A DNA stretch of 64,000 bases from Acidimicrobiales bacterium (GTDB lineage Bacteria; Actinomycetota; Acidimicrobiia; Acidimicrobiales; Aldehydirespiratoraceae), in the NCBI GenBank assembly GCA_029263175.1, contig JAJCXZ010000028.1:1-64000 (forward strand). Direction: 5' to 3'. Below are positions 43,790 through 52,596 of the stretch, piece after piece. Numbering within the stretch: the first letter of the stretch is position 1; every line of letters starts with the position of its first letter. The translations under genes and the position numbers were made by a program. The notes beneath the pieces were generated by a model. It did not search any database. It was not told the DNA's origin and worked only from the letters and a program-made list of their open reading frames with translations.

Positions 43790-44299
43790 ATGTCAGACAG
43801 CGGTTTCACCCATCTCGATCCCCTCGGACGCGCCCGCATGGTCGACGTGACCCCGAAGGAGCCGTCCCATCGTCGGGCCATCGCTCGCGGGCGGGTGTCG
43901 ATGACCAGCGAGACCGCTTCCGCGGTGGCCCAGGGAGCGATCAAGAAGGGCGACGTGCTCGCGGTTGCCCGCGTTGCCGGCATCCAAGCCGCCAAGCGAA
44001 CCTCTGATCTGGTCCCGCTGTGCCACCCCCTGCTGATCGGTGCGGTCACTGTCAACTTCGAGATCAACGATGAATCGATCGAGGTCGAGGCCGCGGTGGA
44101 GACCATCGATCGCACCGGTGTCGAGATGGAAGCGCTCATGGCCTGCAGCGTCGCCGCGCTCACGATCTACGACATGTGCAAGTCGATGGATCGAAGCATG
44201 GTCATCGGTGAGATCGCCCTCTGGGAGAAAACCGGGGGACGATCGGGCCACTACCGACGAAGCGGCTCTGAGGCGCCGGGCCGGCCGCTGGCGGAGTAA
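43790..44299 (+). CDS. moaC: cyclic pyranopterin monophosphate synthase
   Basis: A 169-residue MoaC that converts the MoaA product to cyclic pyranopterin monophosphate. It has VDVTPKEPSHRRAIARG, LCHPLLIGAV (substrate-binding His region) and TGVEMEALMACSVAALTIYDMCK. Length is normal. It is preceded by its own TAGACT box 6 nt upstream, so it may be transcribed separately from moaA. Confidence 0.95.
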   Translation: MSDSGFTHLDPLGRARMVDVTPKEPSHRRAIARGRVSMTSETASAVAQGAIKKGDVLAVARVAGIQAAKRTSDLVPLCHPLLIGAVTVNFEINDESIEVEAAVETIDRTGVEMEALMACSVAALTIYDMCKSMDRSMVIGEIALWEKTGGRSGHYRRSGSEAPGRPLAE

Positions 44300-44325
44300 C
44301 ACCTGGTCGCATATTTCACAACCTG

Positions 44326-44341
44326 TGTCGCCTAGGTGACA
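44326..44341. promoter_or_regulatory. 16-bp near-palindrome upstream of the GlpR-like gene
   Basis: TGTCGCCTAGGTGACA is palindromic apart from one base pair. It lies in the 159-bp gap after moaC and could be an operator for the downstream promoter. Confidence 0.35.
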
Positions 44342-44377
44342 TCAGTGGCCCATGACACGCACCTGGGGGTTGCCTTC

Positions 44378-44407
44378 TTGTTGCGTTCTGTAGTACAACT
44401 GTAATCT
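44378..44407 (+). promoter_or_regulatory. promoter of the GlpR-like gene
   Basis: TTGTTG (44378-44383) and TAATCT (44402-44407) with an 18-bp spacer. They lie 52 nt before the GTG at 44459, leaving a leader with a good GGAGGGT ribosome binding site. Confidence 0.35.
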
Positions 44408-44458
44408 GGAGTACGGGTTCCGCAATCTGCGGTGCCCCAACCTGGAGGGTGTTTTCCA

Positions 44459-44926
44459 GTGCCGACGTCGATCGTCTTGCTTGCTCTGGCCGCGGGCTGG
44501 GGTATCTATCTGGTGGTGTGGTGGCGCGATGCGCGTAAGACCACGTCATTCGGGCGTGACCGTATGGTTTCGTTCAGCTCCGGTATGGGCAGCCTTGGCG
44601 GCTCCAGCACCCGGATGCCGCTGGCGATCTCCGCTGGTTCGGCCGCCTCACTCAAGCCTCGCACCATGGCCGATGCCGCCCGTAGGCGCCGCCTGATCGG
44701 CATGGCCCTCGGCGGCGCTGCCGTCGTCTCCCTGCTCGCGGCATTCGTTCTCGGCCCCGTGGCCGTGTTGGCTCACGTCATCACCGATCTTGCGTTGCTC
44801 TCGTATGGATACGGCTGCGTGCATCGTCGCAACCTCGCCGCCGAGCGCGAGATCAAGGTCCAGATGCTGTACCCCGAGGGCGTCACACCTCTCCGTGGGC
44901 ACGAGCGTCAGACCGTCAATGCCTGA
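44459..44926 (+). CDS. GlpR/SepX-like divisome membrane protein
   Basis: A 155-residue protein with an N-terminal membrane helix (IVLLALAAGWGIYLVVWW), a cytoplasmic Ser/Gly-rich stretch with FSSGMGSLG, a basic region, then a second hydrophobic hairpin of about two helices (about 78-115) and a short tail. Topology, the AGWGIYLV-W start and position behind galU-moeA match GlpR (SepX), the membrane receptor that links the gephyrin-like Glp to the divisome in Actinobacteria (family knowledge; identity inferred). I use the GTG at 44459 with GGAGGGT 9 nt upstream. Confidence 0.7.
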   Translation: MPTSIVLLALAAGWGIYLVVWWRDARKTTSFGRDRMVSFSSGMGSLGGSSTRMPLAISAGSAASLKPRTMADAARRRRLIGMALGGAAVVSLLAAFVLGPVAVLAHVITDLALLSYGYGCVHRRNLAAEREIKVQMLYPEGVTPLRGHERQTVNA

Positions 44927-45007
44927 TTCACCCGCTGGCTGACTCGCCGACGGCCTGATTCGGCCGCCGAATCCGAAGGTGCAGCCGCTACGATGGCGGC
45001 TCCTCAC

Positions 45008-45080
45008 GGGGGTGTAGCTCAGTTGGTAGAGCGCCTCGGTCGCATCGAGGAGGCCAGGGGTTCAACTCCCCTCACCTCCA
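45008..45080 (+). tRNA. tRNA-Ala (CGC)
   Basis: A 73-nt cloverleaf. The acceptor stem GGGGGTG (45008-45014) pairs with CACCTCC (45073-45079), discriminator A45080, no encoded CCA. The anticodon arm CCTCG (45034-45038) encloses GTCGCAT, with anticodon CGC at 45041-45043 preceded by T33. It reads GCG (Ala). Confidence 0.88.
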
Positions 45081-45222
45081 CTCCGTGAAATCCCAACGGT
45101 GGGCCGGTCGTCGATCGTGGCGCCCGGTCACACAGAGGTCGAGACGTAGGTTTCTCCAACAGGTCACAGATTGGCCCCGGATGCCGACTGGAGGGCGGAA
45201 GAACTCTCTCGGAGGATCACGC

Positions 45223-46575
45223 GTGGCGACCAACCAACAGGACTTCGGTATGAAAGCGCCGAAGACGCCAGAGCAACTCGGCATTCCCTATGCGCTGGTG
45301 ACCGATCTCGTCCTTCGGCGAATCCTGCTCGAGGGCAAGGCCAATGTGGCCGGGCTCTCTCGATCACTTGCACTGCATGCCGGGCTCGTCGACAAGCTGG
45401 TGCAAGAGCTGCGCGAGAAGAAGGAGATCGAGGTCCTGGGTATGGAAGGGCGCGACTACACGATCGCCCTCACCCAACTCGGCCAAAAGCACGCCAACGA
45501 CCGGATGTCGCAAACCCGCTACGCCGGTGCAGCACCGGTCTCGCTCGACGTCTACCGCGCCGTCGTCGCCCGCCAGCGGCTGTCCGTCTATGTCAACCGA
45601 GAGATGCTCAAGAACGCATTCTCCGATCTGGTGATCGCCGATGAGTTGCTCGACGAACTCGGACCGGCGTTGAACGCCAATGGCGCAATGTTCCTGTACG
45701 GCCCTCCCGGCACCGGTAAGACCTCGATCGCCGAACGGATCGTTCGAATCAGTCCCGATCTCGTGCTCGTCCCCCGTGCGGTGGCGGTCGATGGTCAGAT
45801 CATCTCGGTCTTCGACCAAACGGTTCACATCCCGGCCGAGGAGCAGCCGGACGATCTCGACCCCCGCTGGGTTGTCTGTAGCCGACCCCGTGTGGTGGTC
45901 GGCGGCGAGTTGACGGGCTCGATGCTCGACCTCACCTATGACCGGACCTCCGGTGTCTACCTCGCCCCGCTGCAAATGAAGGCGAACAACGGCGTGATGA
46001 TCATCGACGACTTCGGTCGTCAGGTGCTGACTCCCGACCAGCTGCTGAACCGTTGGATCGTGCCGCTCGATCGCCGCATCGACTACCTGTCGCTGAACTA
46101 CGGCGTGAGCTTCGAGGTGCCGTTCGATGTGAAGGTCGTGCTGTCCACGAACCTGGACCCGTCGGACCTCGGCGATGAGGCGTTCTTCCGCCGCATCCAG
46201 ACCAAGATCTACATCGGTGCCATCACCGAAGACTCCTTCGATTGGATTCTTGCCCGCGTCGCGCACGCCATGGGCGTGGGTTGCAACGCCGAGTCCGCGG
46301 AGTACCTCCGCAAGATGTGTATCCAAGAGGGCGGAGACCTGCGTCCCTACCTGCCCGCCGACGTGTGCAAGCTGGTGAAGGCCGTAGCTCAGTACGAGGG
46401 CACGCCGCCCGTTCTCGATCAGCTCAACATCGATCGGGTGCTCGATCTGTATTACACGCGTGGGACGGGTGGTCCCGGCGGCTACGGCAAGGTCGGATCG
46501 CAGCCCTCCATGGAGGAGCTCCTCGGTGCGCCTGAAGTCAGCGACGCACCGTCAGGACCGGTCAGCACCTTCTGA
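45223..46575 (+). CDS. AAA+ ATPase with N-terminal winged-helix-like region
   Basis: A 450-residue ATPase. The N-terminal 100 residues look like a winged helix (LVTDLVLRRILLEGKANVAGLSR). They are followed by an AAA+ module with Walker A LYGPPGTGKTS, Walker B VMIIDDFGRQ, sensor-1-like VVLSTNLDPSD and FFRRIQTKIYIG. The pattern resembles the MoxR/pilus-biogenesis-associated ATPases; it has no lipoprotein or membrane segment. The GTG start has GGAGG 7 nt upstream. It lies alone behind the tRNA gene, and its partners are unknown. Confidence 0.85.
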   Translation: MATNQQDFGMKAPKTPEQLGIPYALVTDLVLRRILLEGKANVAGLSRSLALHAGLVDKLVQELREKKEIEVLGMEGRDYTIALTQLGQKHANDRMSQTRYAGAAPVSLDVYRAVVARQRLSVYVNREMLKNAFSDLVIADELLDELGPALNANGAMFLYGPPGTGKTSIAERIVRISPDLVLVPRAVAVDGQIISVFDQTVHIPAEEQPDDLDPRWVVCSRPRVVVGGELTGSMLDLTYDRTSGVYLAPLQMKANNGVMIIDDFGRQVLTPDQLLNRWIVPLDRRIDYLSLNYGVSFEVPFDVKVVLSTNLDPSDLGDEAFFRRIQTKIYIGAITEDSFDWILARVAHAMGVGCNAESAEYLRKMCIQEGGDLRPYLPADVCKLVKAVAQYEGTPPVLDQLNIDRVLDLYYTRGTGGPGGYGKVGSQPSMEELLGAPEVSDAPSGPVSTF

Positions 46576-46582
46576 TAGCGCC

Positions 46583-46588
46583 TACTGT
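46583..46588 (+). promoter_or_regulatory. -10 box for the LLM oxidoreductase, leaderless start
   Basis: TACTGT ends 6 nt before the ATG at 46595. Confidence 0.45.
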
Positions 46589-46594
46589 TGCGGG

Positions 46595-47515
46595 ATGCGG
46601 ATCTCGTACTGGGCGAACAGTCAACAGCCGTGGGCGGACATTCTCACGGGCTGCCGATGGGCAGAAGCGAACGGTTGGGACGGCATCTGGCTGCCCGATC
46701 ACTTCATGCCGGTGGCCGATCCGGGCAACGGTCCCGGCCCTACGGACCATGAGATGGGACCGTGCCTCGAAGGCTGGACGGCCATCTCCGCGCTCGCGGC
46801 GCTGATCCCTCGGGTGCGTGTCGGGCTGATGGTCGGCGGCAATACCTATCGCCACCCGGCAGTAGTGGCGAAAATGGCTGCGACCATCGACCACATCTCC
46901 GGTGGGAGGGTCATCGTTGGTCTCGGCGCGGGGTGGCAGGTGAACGAACACCAGCGTCTCGGCATCGAACTCGGCTCGCGAGGCGAGCGATCCGACCGTC
47001 TCGAGGAGGCGTGTGTCGTCATTCGCAGGCTGCTCCGCGATGAGCGAGCGGACTTCGATGGCGAGCACTATCAACTCTCCGGCGCGCCGGCGGAGCCCAA
47101 ACCGTTGCAGGCCCATCTCCCGTTGCTTGTCGGCGGGTCAGGCGAGCGGCGCACGCTGAAGACCGTGGCCCTTCACGCCGACGAATGGAATCGCTGGGGC
47201 CGACCCGACGACATGCTGCACGGTGTACGGGTTCTGCACAACTGGTGCGACACCGTCGACCGCAATCCCGAGGAGATCCGGGTGACCGCAGCCGGTGTTC
47301 TGCGAATCTGTGCCGACAAAGCCGAGTCCGAGAGCCGGCGCAGTGTCGCCGCTCACCGTGGTGGCCTCGTCGGTACCGTCGACGAGCTTCGAGATGCCGT
47401 CGACGCCTACCGCGCCGCGGGGGTGGAGGAACTCGTTGTCCCCGATTTCACCATCGCCGCTGACCGCCGGGCTCAGGAGTTCGGCCGCTTTCAGACCGAG
47501 GTGCTCGGCCGCTAG
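46595..47515 (+). CDS. LLM-class F420-dependent oxidoreductase
   Basis: A 306-residue luciferase-like monooxygenase-fold protein. Typical motifs are DGIWLPDHFM near the start, VGLMVGGNTYRHPAVVAKMAATIDHISGGRVIVGLGAGW, and PLLVGGSGERRTLKTVALHADEWN. In Actinobacteria this class uses coenzyme F420. The substrate is unknown. A TACTGT box 6 nt before the ATG indicates leaderless transcription. It is convergent with the phosphoribosyltransferase gene. Confidence 0.88.
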   Translation: MRISYWANSQQPWADILTGCRWAEANGWDGIWLPDHFMPVADPGNGPGPTDHEMGPCLEGWTAISALAALIPRVRVGLMVGGNTYRHPAVVAKMAATIDHISGGRVIVGLGAGWQVNEHQRLGIELGSRGERSDRLEEACVVIRRLLRDERADFDGEHYQLSGAPAEPKPLQAHLPLLVGGSGERRTLKTVALHADEWNRWGRPDDMLHGVRVLHNWCDTVDRNPEEIRVTAAGVLRICADKAESESRRSVAAHRGGLVGTVDELRDAVDAYRAAGVEELVVPDFTIAADRRAQEFGRFQTEVLGR

Positions 47516-47521
47516 ACGTGG

Positions 47522-48028
47522 TTACGCGTCGGTCACCTTGTGCCGGGCGTCTTCGGGGCTTACCACGGGATCGTCGCTTGACCACGGGAAGTTGATCCAC
47601 TGGTCGGTGCGCTTCCAGACGTATTCGCACTTCACGAGACTGTGTGACTTCTCGTAGAGAACAGCGCTGCGGACCTCGCCGACCTGCTCGGTGCACAGGT
47701 CATGGACCATCTTCAGGGTGTGGCCGGTGTCGGCGACATCGTCGGCGATGAGGATCTTGGCATCTTCCATATCGACGAAGTCGACATACGGAGGAAGCAT
47801 GACCGGCACGGGCAGACGCTCGTCGACGCCGGTGTAGTACTCGCAGTTCATCACGTAGATGTTCTTGACCGAGAGGGCATAGCCAAGCGAGGCCGCGGCA
47901 AAAAGGCCGCCGCGGGCAATGGCCAGGATCATCTCGGGGCGATAGCCGTCGTCGGCGACCGTCTGGGCCAGCTCGCGGATCGCAGTTCCGTAGGTGGCCC
48001 AGTCGAGGACCTCACGCTCTTCGCTCAT
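47522..48028 (-). CDS. phosphoribosyltransferase
   Basis: A 168-residue type I phosphoribosyltransferase with the PRPP-binding motif ILIADDVADTGHTL and an upstream IARGGLFAAASL. Length and motifs fit hypoxanthine-guanine-type or stand-alone PRTases of Actinobacteria; the base is not clear. TATGGT (minus strand 48040-48035) ends 6 nt before the ATG, supporting this start over a longer one. Confidence 0.88.
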   Translation of the reverse strand: MSEEREVLDWATYGTAIRELAQTVADDGYRPEMILAIARGGLFAAASLGYALSVKNIYVMNCEYYTGVDERLPVPVMLPPYVDFVDMEDAKILIADDVADTGHTLKMVHDLCTEQVGEVRSAVLYEKSHSLVKCEYVWKRTDQWINFPWSSDDPVVSPEDARHKVTDA

Positions 48029-48034
48029 CCGGGC

Positions 48035-48040
48035 ACCATA
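48035..48040 (-). promoter_or_regulatory. -10 box for the phosphoribosyltransferase, leaderless start
   Basis: TATGGT on the minus strand ends 6 nt before the ATG at 48028. Confidence 0.45.
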
Positions 48041-48096
48041 GCGGGACAGATGGCGCCCGATTCGTGGCCGGCCGGGTTCCATGTCACCATGCGGCC

Positions 48097-48534
48097 ATGG
48101 AACCGATTCACGCCACGATGACCCGCTGGAAAGATGGCATTCGAGCCGGCTTCCCCGATGGCTACGATGCCGTGCTTCACGAGGACTGCGAGTTCTTCTC
48201 GCCGGTGCTCTTCAAGCCGCTGAAGGGCCGCGACCTCACTGCCATGTATCTCGCCGCCGCGGGCAACGTGCTTCCGGGCGACGAATCCAAGACTCCTTCG
48301 GCCTCGTCTGACCCTGACGGGAAGTTTCGCTATACGAAGGAGGTGTTGGACGGCAACCATGCCGTGCTCGAGTTCGAGACCATGGTGGGTGATGTGTCCG
48401 TCAATGGGGTCGACATCATCACCTGCGATGACGACGGCATGATCACCGAGTTCAAGGTGATGATTCGCCCGCAGCGCGCGGTCGAAACTGTGCGGGAAGG
48501 CATGGCCGCAATGCTGGAGCAGATGAACGGCTGA
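48097..48534 (+). CDS. SnoaL/NTF2-like small protein
   Basis: A 145-residue protein with the NTF2-like fold pattern: FFSPVLFKPLKGRDLTAMYLAAAGNVLP, a VLEFETMVGDVSVNGVDIITC strand pair and ITEFKVMIRPQRAVETV. These small alpha+beta proteins are enzymes or ligand binders. No catalytic residue can be identified with certainty. The ATG at 48097 leaves no upstream extension. Confidence 0.75.
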   Translation: MEPIHATMTRWKDGIRAGFPDGYDAVLHEDCEFFSPVLFKPLKGRDLTAMYLAAAGNVLPGDESKTPSASSDPDGKFRYTKEVLDGNHAVLEFETMVGDVSVNGVDIITCDDDGMITEFKVMIRPQRAVETVREGMAAMLEQMNG

Positions 48535-48539
48535 GCCGG

Positions 48540-49532
48540 CTAGGTCCCTTCGTCGAGGTCGGCGAGCGACGTTGCTCGAGCATCACCGACCGGTGCGGGT
48601 CGCAGTTCGAGTTGCCGTTCTCGCAAGAAGATGAAGAGGCCGGTCGACACGATGATCATGATGCCGATCCATTGGAGGCCTCCGGGGAAGTCGTTGAAAA
48701 CCAGATAGCCGAAGATGGTGGCGGTCACGATCTCCAGATAGCTGAACGGGGCGAGCACCGACGCCGGCGCCAGTTGGTAGGCGATCACGATCGTGATGTG
48801 AGCGACGGTCGAAATCAGCCCCATCAGCGCGATCAGTGCGACTTCATCGGTGAGATCGGGCATGGTCAACCGATAGTCCTGGGCCCCGACGACCTCGCCG
48901 ATCACGATGCATGCCCCGATGGTGACCATGCCGCCGGTCGCCGACCAGAGTTGCATGGTGACGGGATGTTCGCCTGTCCCGAACCGGCGGGTGATCAGCA
49001 GGTAGAACGCGAACATCAACGCCGCCAGCAGGGGGAGGAGCGCGACGGCGCCGAAGAGTTCGTAGCTGGGCTGCACCACGAGCAGCGCTCCACAGAATCC
49101 GATGGCGGAGGCGATGCGCCGTGGCCAACCCACGTGATCGCCGAGGAACACGGCCGACAATGCGAGCAGAAGCATCGGCTCGATGAAGAACACGGCGATG
49201 GTGTCAGCGAGCGGCATGTACTTCACGGCAACGAAGAAGAGCATGCTCCCGCCGCCATGAAGCGAGCCCCGCAGCATGTGAACGAGCGGGCGGGCCGGGA
49301 GGAAGGGTGGAGCTGAACGCTCCGACTGCGGCCGTCGGTTGAGCGTGATCTGTGCCGTGGCGATCCCGAGGAGCACGAACACGTACTGGCCGGCGAATCG
49401 ACCAAAGCCGATACTGGCCGGCGCGAGGTCGTAGTCCGTCGACAGAGACTTCGCCGCCGTGTCCATCAACGGGAGAAGTGACATGGCGATGACGAGAAGC
49501 AGCATCGCGCGAACAATCGGCCCTGACTTCAA
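48540..49532 (-). CDS. EamA/DMT-family transporter 1
   Basis: A 330-residue ten-helix drug/metabolite transporter with two EamA repeats: SLLPLMDTAAK and FFIEPMLLLALSAVFLGDHVGWPRRIASAIGFCGALLVV in the first, APFSYLEIVTATIFGYLVF in the second. The TTG at 49532 is preceded by GGAGG with a 4-nt spacer; the first ATG in frame would cut into the first helix. It is divergent from a second EamA gene at 49637. The substrate is unknown. Confidence 0.85.
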   Translation of the reverse strand: MKSGPIVRAMLLLVIAMSLLPLMDTAAKSLSTDYDLAPASIGFGRFAGQYVFVLLGIATAQITLNRRPQSERSAPPFLPARPLVHMLRGSLHGGGSMLFFVAVKYMPLADTIAVFFIEPMLLLALSAVFLGDHVGWPRRIASAIGFCGALLVVQPSYELFGAVALLPLLAALMFAFYLLITRRFGTGEHPVTMQLWSATGGMVTIGACIVIGEVVGAQDYRLTMPDLTDEVALIALMGLISTVAHITIVIAYQLAPASVLAPFSYLEIVTATIFGYLVFNDFPGGLQWIGIMIIVSTGLFIFLRERQLELRPAPVGDARATSLADLDEGT

Positions 49533-49636
49533 TGCGCCTCCCAGATGGTGGACGGAGGCTAGTGCCGCCGAACGGTTTGATTGCGCTTTGCCGTGCCGTA
49601 GCGTCGCCCCGACGCTGGACGAGCCAAGGGGGGATC

Positions 49637-50461
49637 GTGGGCGCACTCTTCGGCTTGATGGCCGCGTTGACGATCACCTCTGGCGACTTCTTCTCCCGGC
49701 GCGTGACGAACGAGATCGGGCCGATCGTCACTGCCAGCGCCACCAGTCTCGTCGCCACGCTCACCGCTCTCGTGTTCGCCCTCGTGACCGATGGTTCGCC
49801 GATTGCCGGCGACATGCTTCTCGGCGCCCTGTCCGGGGTGGGCTTCGGCGTCGGTATCTCCACCTATCTCCACGGTGTCTTCATCTCCTCATCGGCGGTG
49901 GTCGCGCCGGTCAACGCGTCGCTGGCGACACTCATCCCTTTCACGTACGCAAGCATCACCGGTGGAGCGCCACCCATCGTGGGCGTGCTCGGTGCCGGGG
50001 CGGCCATCCTCGGTCTGATCTTCGTCACGGTGGGCGGCGCCGAGGCCAGCAACGTGCGGGGCGGGTTCCCCGTCGCTGCCGTTTCCGGACTGGGCTATGG
50101 CATCGGCACGGTCTTCATGATCAACCTCGATGAGGCATCCGGCAACTGGCCGTTGGTGTCTCAGCGTGGCGTCGCGGTACTCGTCGTGGTGACCTACGCC
50201 CTGGCGCGCCGACGACCGCTGCTCCCGCCGAAGCGGTTTGCGCCGAACGTGATCGCCGGTGGCACCTTTGCCGGCCTGAGTTCGATCCTTCTTCTGGCCG
50301 GCCTTGCCCTGAATGCGCCGGCCGCATCGGTGACCGTCTCGCTCTTTCCGGCCGCGGCGGTCGTGTCCGGCCGTCTGTTCTTCGGCGACTCCGTCTCCCG
50401 CTTCCAGGTGATGGGCCTACTGATCGTCGTGGCCGGCACCGTCGGCATCGTGCTCGCCTAA
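49637..50461 (+). CDS. EamA/DMT-family transporter 2
   Basis: A 274-residue ten-helix transporter of the same superfamily as its divergent neighbour. It opens with VGALFGLMAALTITSGDFFSRRV and closes with ASVTVSLFPAAAVVSGRLFFG and VMGLLIVVAGTVGIVLA. The GTG at 49637 has a GGGGGG stretch 3 nt upstream. Two divergent EamA genes back to back suggest opposite or shared regulation of export. The stop abuts palindromic repeat copy 4. Confidence 0.83.
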   Translation: MGALFGLMAALTITSGDFFSRRVTNEIGPIVTASATSLVATLTALVFALVTDGSPIAGDMLLGALSGVGFGVGISTYLHGVFISSSAVVAPVNASLATLIPFTYASITGGAPPIVGVLGAGAAILGLIFVTVGGAEASNVRGGFPVAAVSGLGYGIGTVFMINLDEASGNWPLVSQRGVAVLVVVTYALARRRPLLPPKRFAPNVIAGGTFAGLSSILLLAGLALNAPAASVTVSLFPAAAVVSGRLFFGDSVSRFQVMGLLIVVAGTVGIVLA

Positions 50462-50498
50462 GTCACCACTTCAACCGACCCAGACCCCAGCGTGACTT
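50461..50498. repeat. intergenic palindromic repeat, copy 4 (left arm degraded)
   Basis: The right part CAGACCCCAGCGTGACTT (50481-50498) matches copy 3. The left half keeps only AGTCAC (50461-50466). It lies between the convergent EamA and hydroxylase genes, next to the stop of both. Confidence 0.6.
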
Positions 50499-50500
50499 GC

Positions 50501-51184
50501 TCAGGCGTCCTGCGGATGGACGCCGAGCGTGCGGGCGGTGGGAGAGAGCGGCACATCCGACTTCGACTTCGGGTAGGTGTGAAGGATCCGGTCGCCGAAG
50601 TTGACCGTGACGCCGAGCCAATAGCGCTCGTTGCGCCAATGATGCAGATGATGGTTGCGCTTGAGGCGCGCGTAGTACGGAGTGCGTGGCCGGTACGCCG
50701 TGTGAAAGATGAAGTGGTCCCACTCGTACTCGAGGAGCTTGGCCAGGGCCACGACCAGCGCGGTGAGAGCGGGAGCAAGCAGTGGTGCGTCCGCCAGCCA
50801 GAGGACGGGGAGCGTGATGCCGAGGACCAGGCCTGCGATCATCGGCTGGAAGATCGCCGCGTCGATGCCTCGGAGGAGCACGTTCTCGATCCGGCTGGGG
50901 TCGAGGTGATGCTGGCGATGTCCGCTGCCGGTGTCGATCGTGGCGCCCCGAACCGTGAACGGTTCGGCGTGGAGGACGAAGAGGTGGATGAACCACTCCG
51001 TGAACGGCGTGAGCGCGATCACGATGCCGACGGCAGCGAGGTCCCACCACGACCATGCGCCGACGACGAGCCGCACGGTCACCAGCGGCACCAGTCCGGC
51101 GACGATCACCCGAGGGGACGGCCAGCGGCGAAAGACTGCGAGTGCCTCTCTCTTGGTTCGGAGATGTCGGCAGTCGGTGGTCAC
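50501..51184 (-). CDS. fatty acid hydroxylase / sterol desaturase superfamily protein
   Basis: A 227-residue membrane di-iron enzyme with the eight-His pattern: HLFVLH, GHRQHHLDP, DHFIFHT and RNHHLHHWRNERYWLGVT. Four or so membrane segments are visible. Such enzymes hydroxylate or desaturate lipids, carotenoids or sterols. I use the GTG at 51184. Its ends are bracketed by two copies of the palindromic repeat in opposite orientation (50481-50498 and 51207-51224). Confidence 0.82.
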   Translation of the reverse strand: MTTDCRHLRTKREALAVFRRWPSPRVIVAGLVPLVTVRLVVGAWSWWDLAAVGIVIALTPFTEWFIHLFVLHAEPFTVRGATIDTGSGHRQHHLDPSRIENVLLRGIDAAIFQPMIAGLVLGITLPVLWLADAPLLAPALTALVVALAKLLEYEWDHFIFHTAYRPRTPYYARLKRNHHLHHWRNERYWLGVTVNFGDRILHTYPKSKSDVPLSPTARTLGVHPQDA

Positions 51185-51206
51185 CCGGCCAGCGTAGGGC
51201 TGGACC

Positions 51207-51224
51207 AAGTCACGCTGTGGGCAG
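51207..51224. repeat. degraded palindromic repeat, copy 5
   Basis: AAGTCACGCTGTGGGCAG is the reverse complement of the copy-4 right part with two mismatches. It lies upstream of the hydroxylase start, in inverted orientation to copy 4. Confidence 0.4.
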
Positions 51225-51258
51225 CGAATTCGCTGCGACGACGCAGACCCGGTGTGGC

Positions 51259-52551
51259 TCAGTCGCGGCCGTCGAGGAGACCGGCCACCAGGGCGGCCAC
51301 TTCGCTTCGTTCGCTGCGGGTGAGGGTGACGTGTCCGAAGAGAGGGTGGCCGCGAAGGTGGTCGACCACGGCACCGATACCGTCGTGGCGGCCGACTCGG
51401 AGATTGTCGCGCTGCGCGACATCGTGAGTCAGCACGACCTTCGACCGCTCACCGATTCGCGTGAGCGCGGTGAGCAGCACGTTTCGCTCGAGGTTCTGTG
51501 CTTCATCCACGATGATGAACGCGTCGGTGATCGAACGCCCGCGGATGTGGGTGAGCGGCAGGATCTCCAGCAGCTGACGACGGACGACCTCGTCGACCAC
51601 TTCGGGACCGGCGATGGCCTCGAGGGCATCGGTGACGGCGGCGGCCCATGGCGACATCTTCTCGGACTCGCTCCCGGGGAGGTAGCCGAGTTCTTGGCCG
51701 CCGACCGCGTAGAGCGGACGGAAGACCATCACCCGAGAGTGGGTGCGCTTCTCGAGAACGGCATCGAGAGCGGCGGCGAGTGCAAGCACGGACTTGCCGG
51801 TGCCGGCGCGCCCTCCGAGGGAGACAATCCCCACACTGTCGTCGGTCAGAAGGTCGAGCGCGAGTTGCTGCTCGCGGGATCGGGCGCGGACATCGAACAC
51901 CGGCCGGTCGATGATCCGGTGCACCCGCTTGTCGGCGTGCACCCGACCGAGACCGCTTTGGCTCCCCGACACCAGGGTCACACCGGTGTTCACGGGCAGA
52001 TTGCGGGACTCGTCCAGGTCGATCGTGCCGAACTCGAAGAATTCGTCGACGTCGCCACTCTCGACCATCAGATCGGTGGCGCCGGTCCATCCATCGTTCT
52101 CGACGTCGCTGTCGCGGAATTCCGCGGCATCGAGGCCCAGGACGCCAGCCTTCAGCCGCATCGGGAGATCCTTGGACACGAGCGTGACCTCGAGCCCTTC
52201 CGCCGACAGGTTGTTGGCGACGGTGAGGATGCGGTGATCGTTGCTATCGCCGCGGAACGCCTCGGGTAGCGGCCTCGGGCTCGTGTGGTTCAGCTCGACC
52301 CGGACGGTGCCGCCATGGTCGTTGACCCCGAGCTCCTGGAGGAGTGAGCCATGGGCCTCGCGTAACTCTTCGAGCGATCTCAGCGCGCTCCGCGCTGCCC
52401 ATCCGAGATCCGGATGGTGACGTTTGTCTTCGAGCTCGGTCAGCACGACCAGCGGAAGAACGACAGCGTGTTCCTCGAAGCGTCGCAGCGCTGTCGGCTC
52501 GCTCAGCAAGACCGACGTATCGAGGACATAGGTACGGCGTGTGTCCGTCAT
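51259..52551 (-). CDS. PhoH-like protein with N-terminal PIN domain (PhoH2)
   Basis: A 430-residue fusion. The N-terminal PIN domain has YVLDTSVLL with D11, LTELEDKR and [11 protein letters not shown]. The C-terminal PhoH ATPase has Walker [27 protein letters not shown] and Walker [11 protein letters not shown]. PhoH2 proteins of mycobacteria unwind and cleave RNA (family knowledge). In many Actinobacteria this gene stands alone, as here, without the antitoxin-like phoAT. Confidence 0.92.
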   Translation of the reverse strand: MTDTRRTYVLDTSVLLSEPTALRRFEEHAVVLPLVVLTELEDKRHHPDLGWAARSALRSLEELREAHGSLLQELGVNDHGGTVRVELNHTSPRPLPEAFRGDSNDHRILTVANNLSAEGLEVTLVSKDLPMRLKAGVLGLDAAEFRDSDVENDGWTGATDLMVESGDVDEFFEFGTIDLDESRNLPVNTGVTLVSGSQSGLGRVHADKRVHRIIDRPVFDVRARSREQQLALDLLTDDSVGIVSLGGRAGTGKSVLALAAALDAVLEKRTHSRVMVFRPLYAVGGQELGYLPGSESEKMSPWAAAVTDALEAIAGPEVVDEVVRRQLLEILPLTHIRGRSITDAFIIVDEAQNLERNVLLTALTRIGERSKVVLTHDVAQRDNLRVGRHDGIGAVVDHLRGHPLFGHVTLTRSERSEVAALVAGLLDGRD

Positions 52552-52596
52552 GTCCTAAAGGACGGTAGGTGCGAGCGCGCAATGGGCGTGGGATGG

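Noticed and set aside
45008-45080. tRNA-Ala as an integration site of a mobile element
   Set aside because: No integrase, no duplicated 3' tRNA end and no foreign composition follow the gene.
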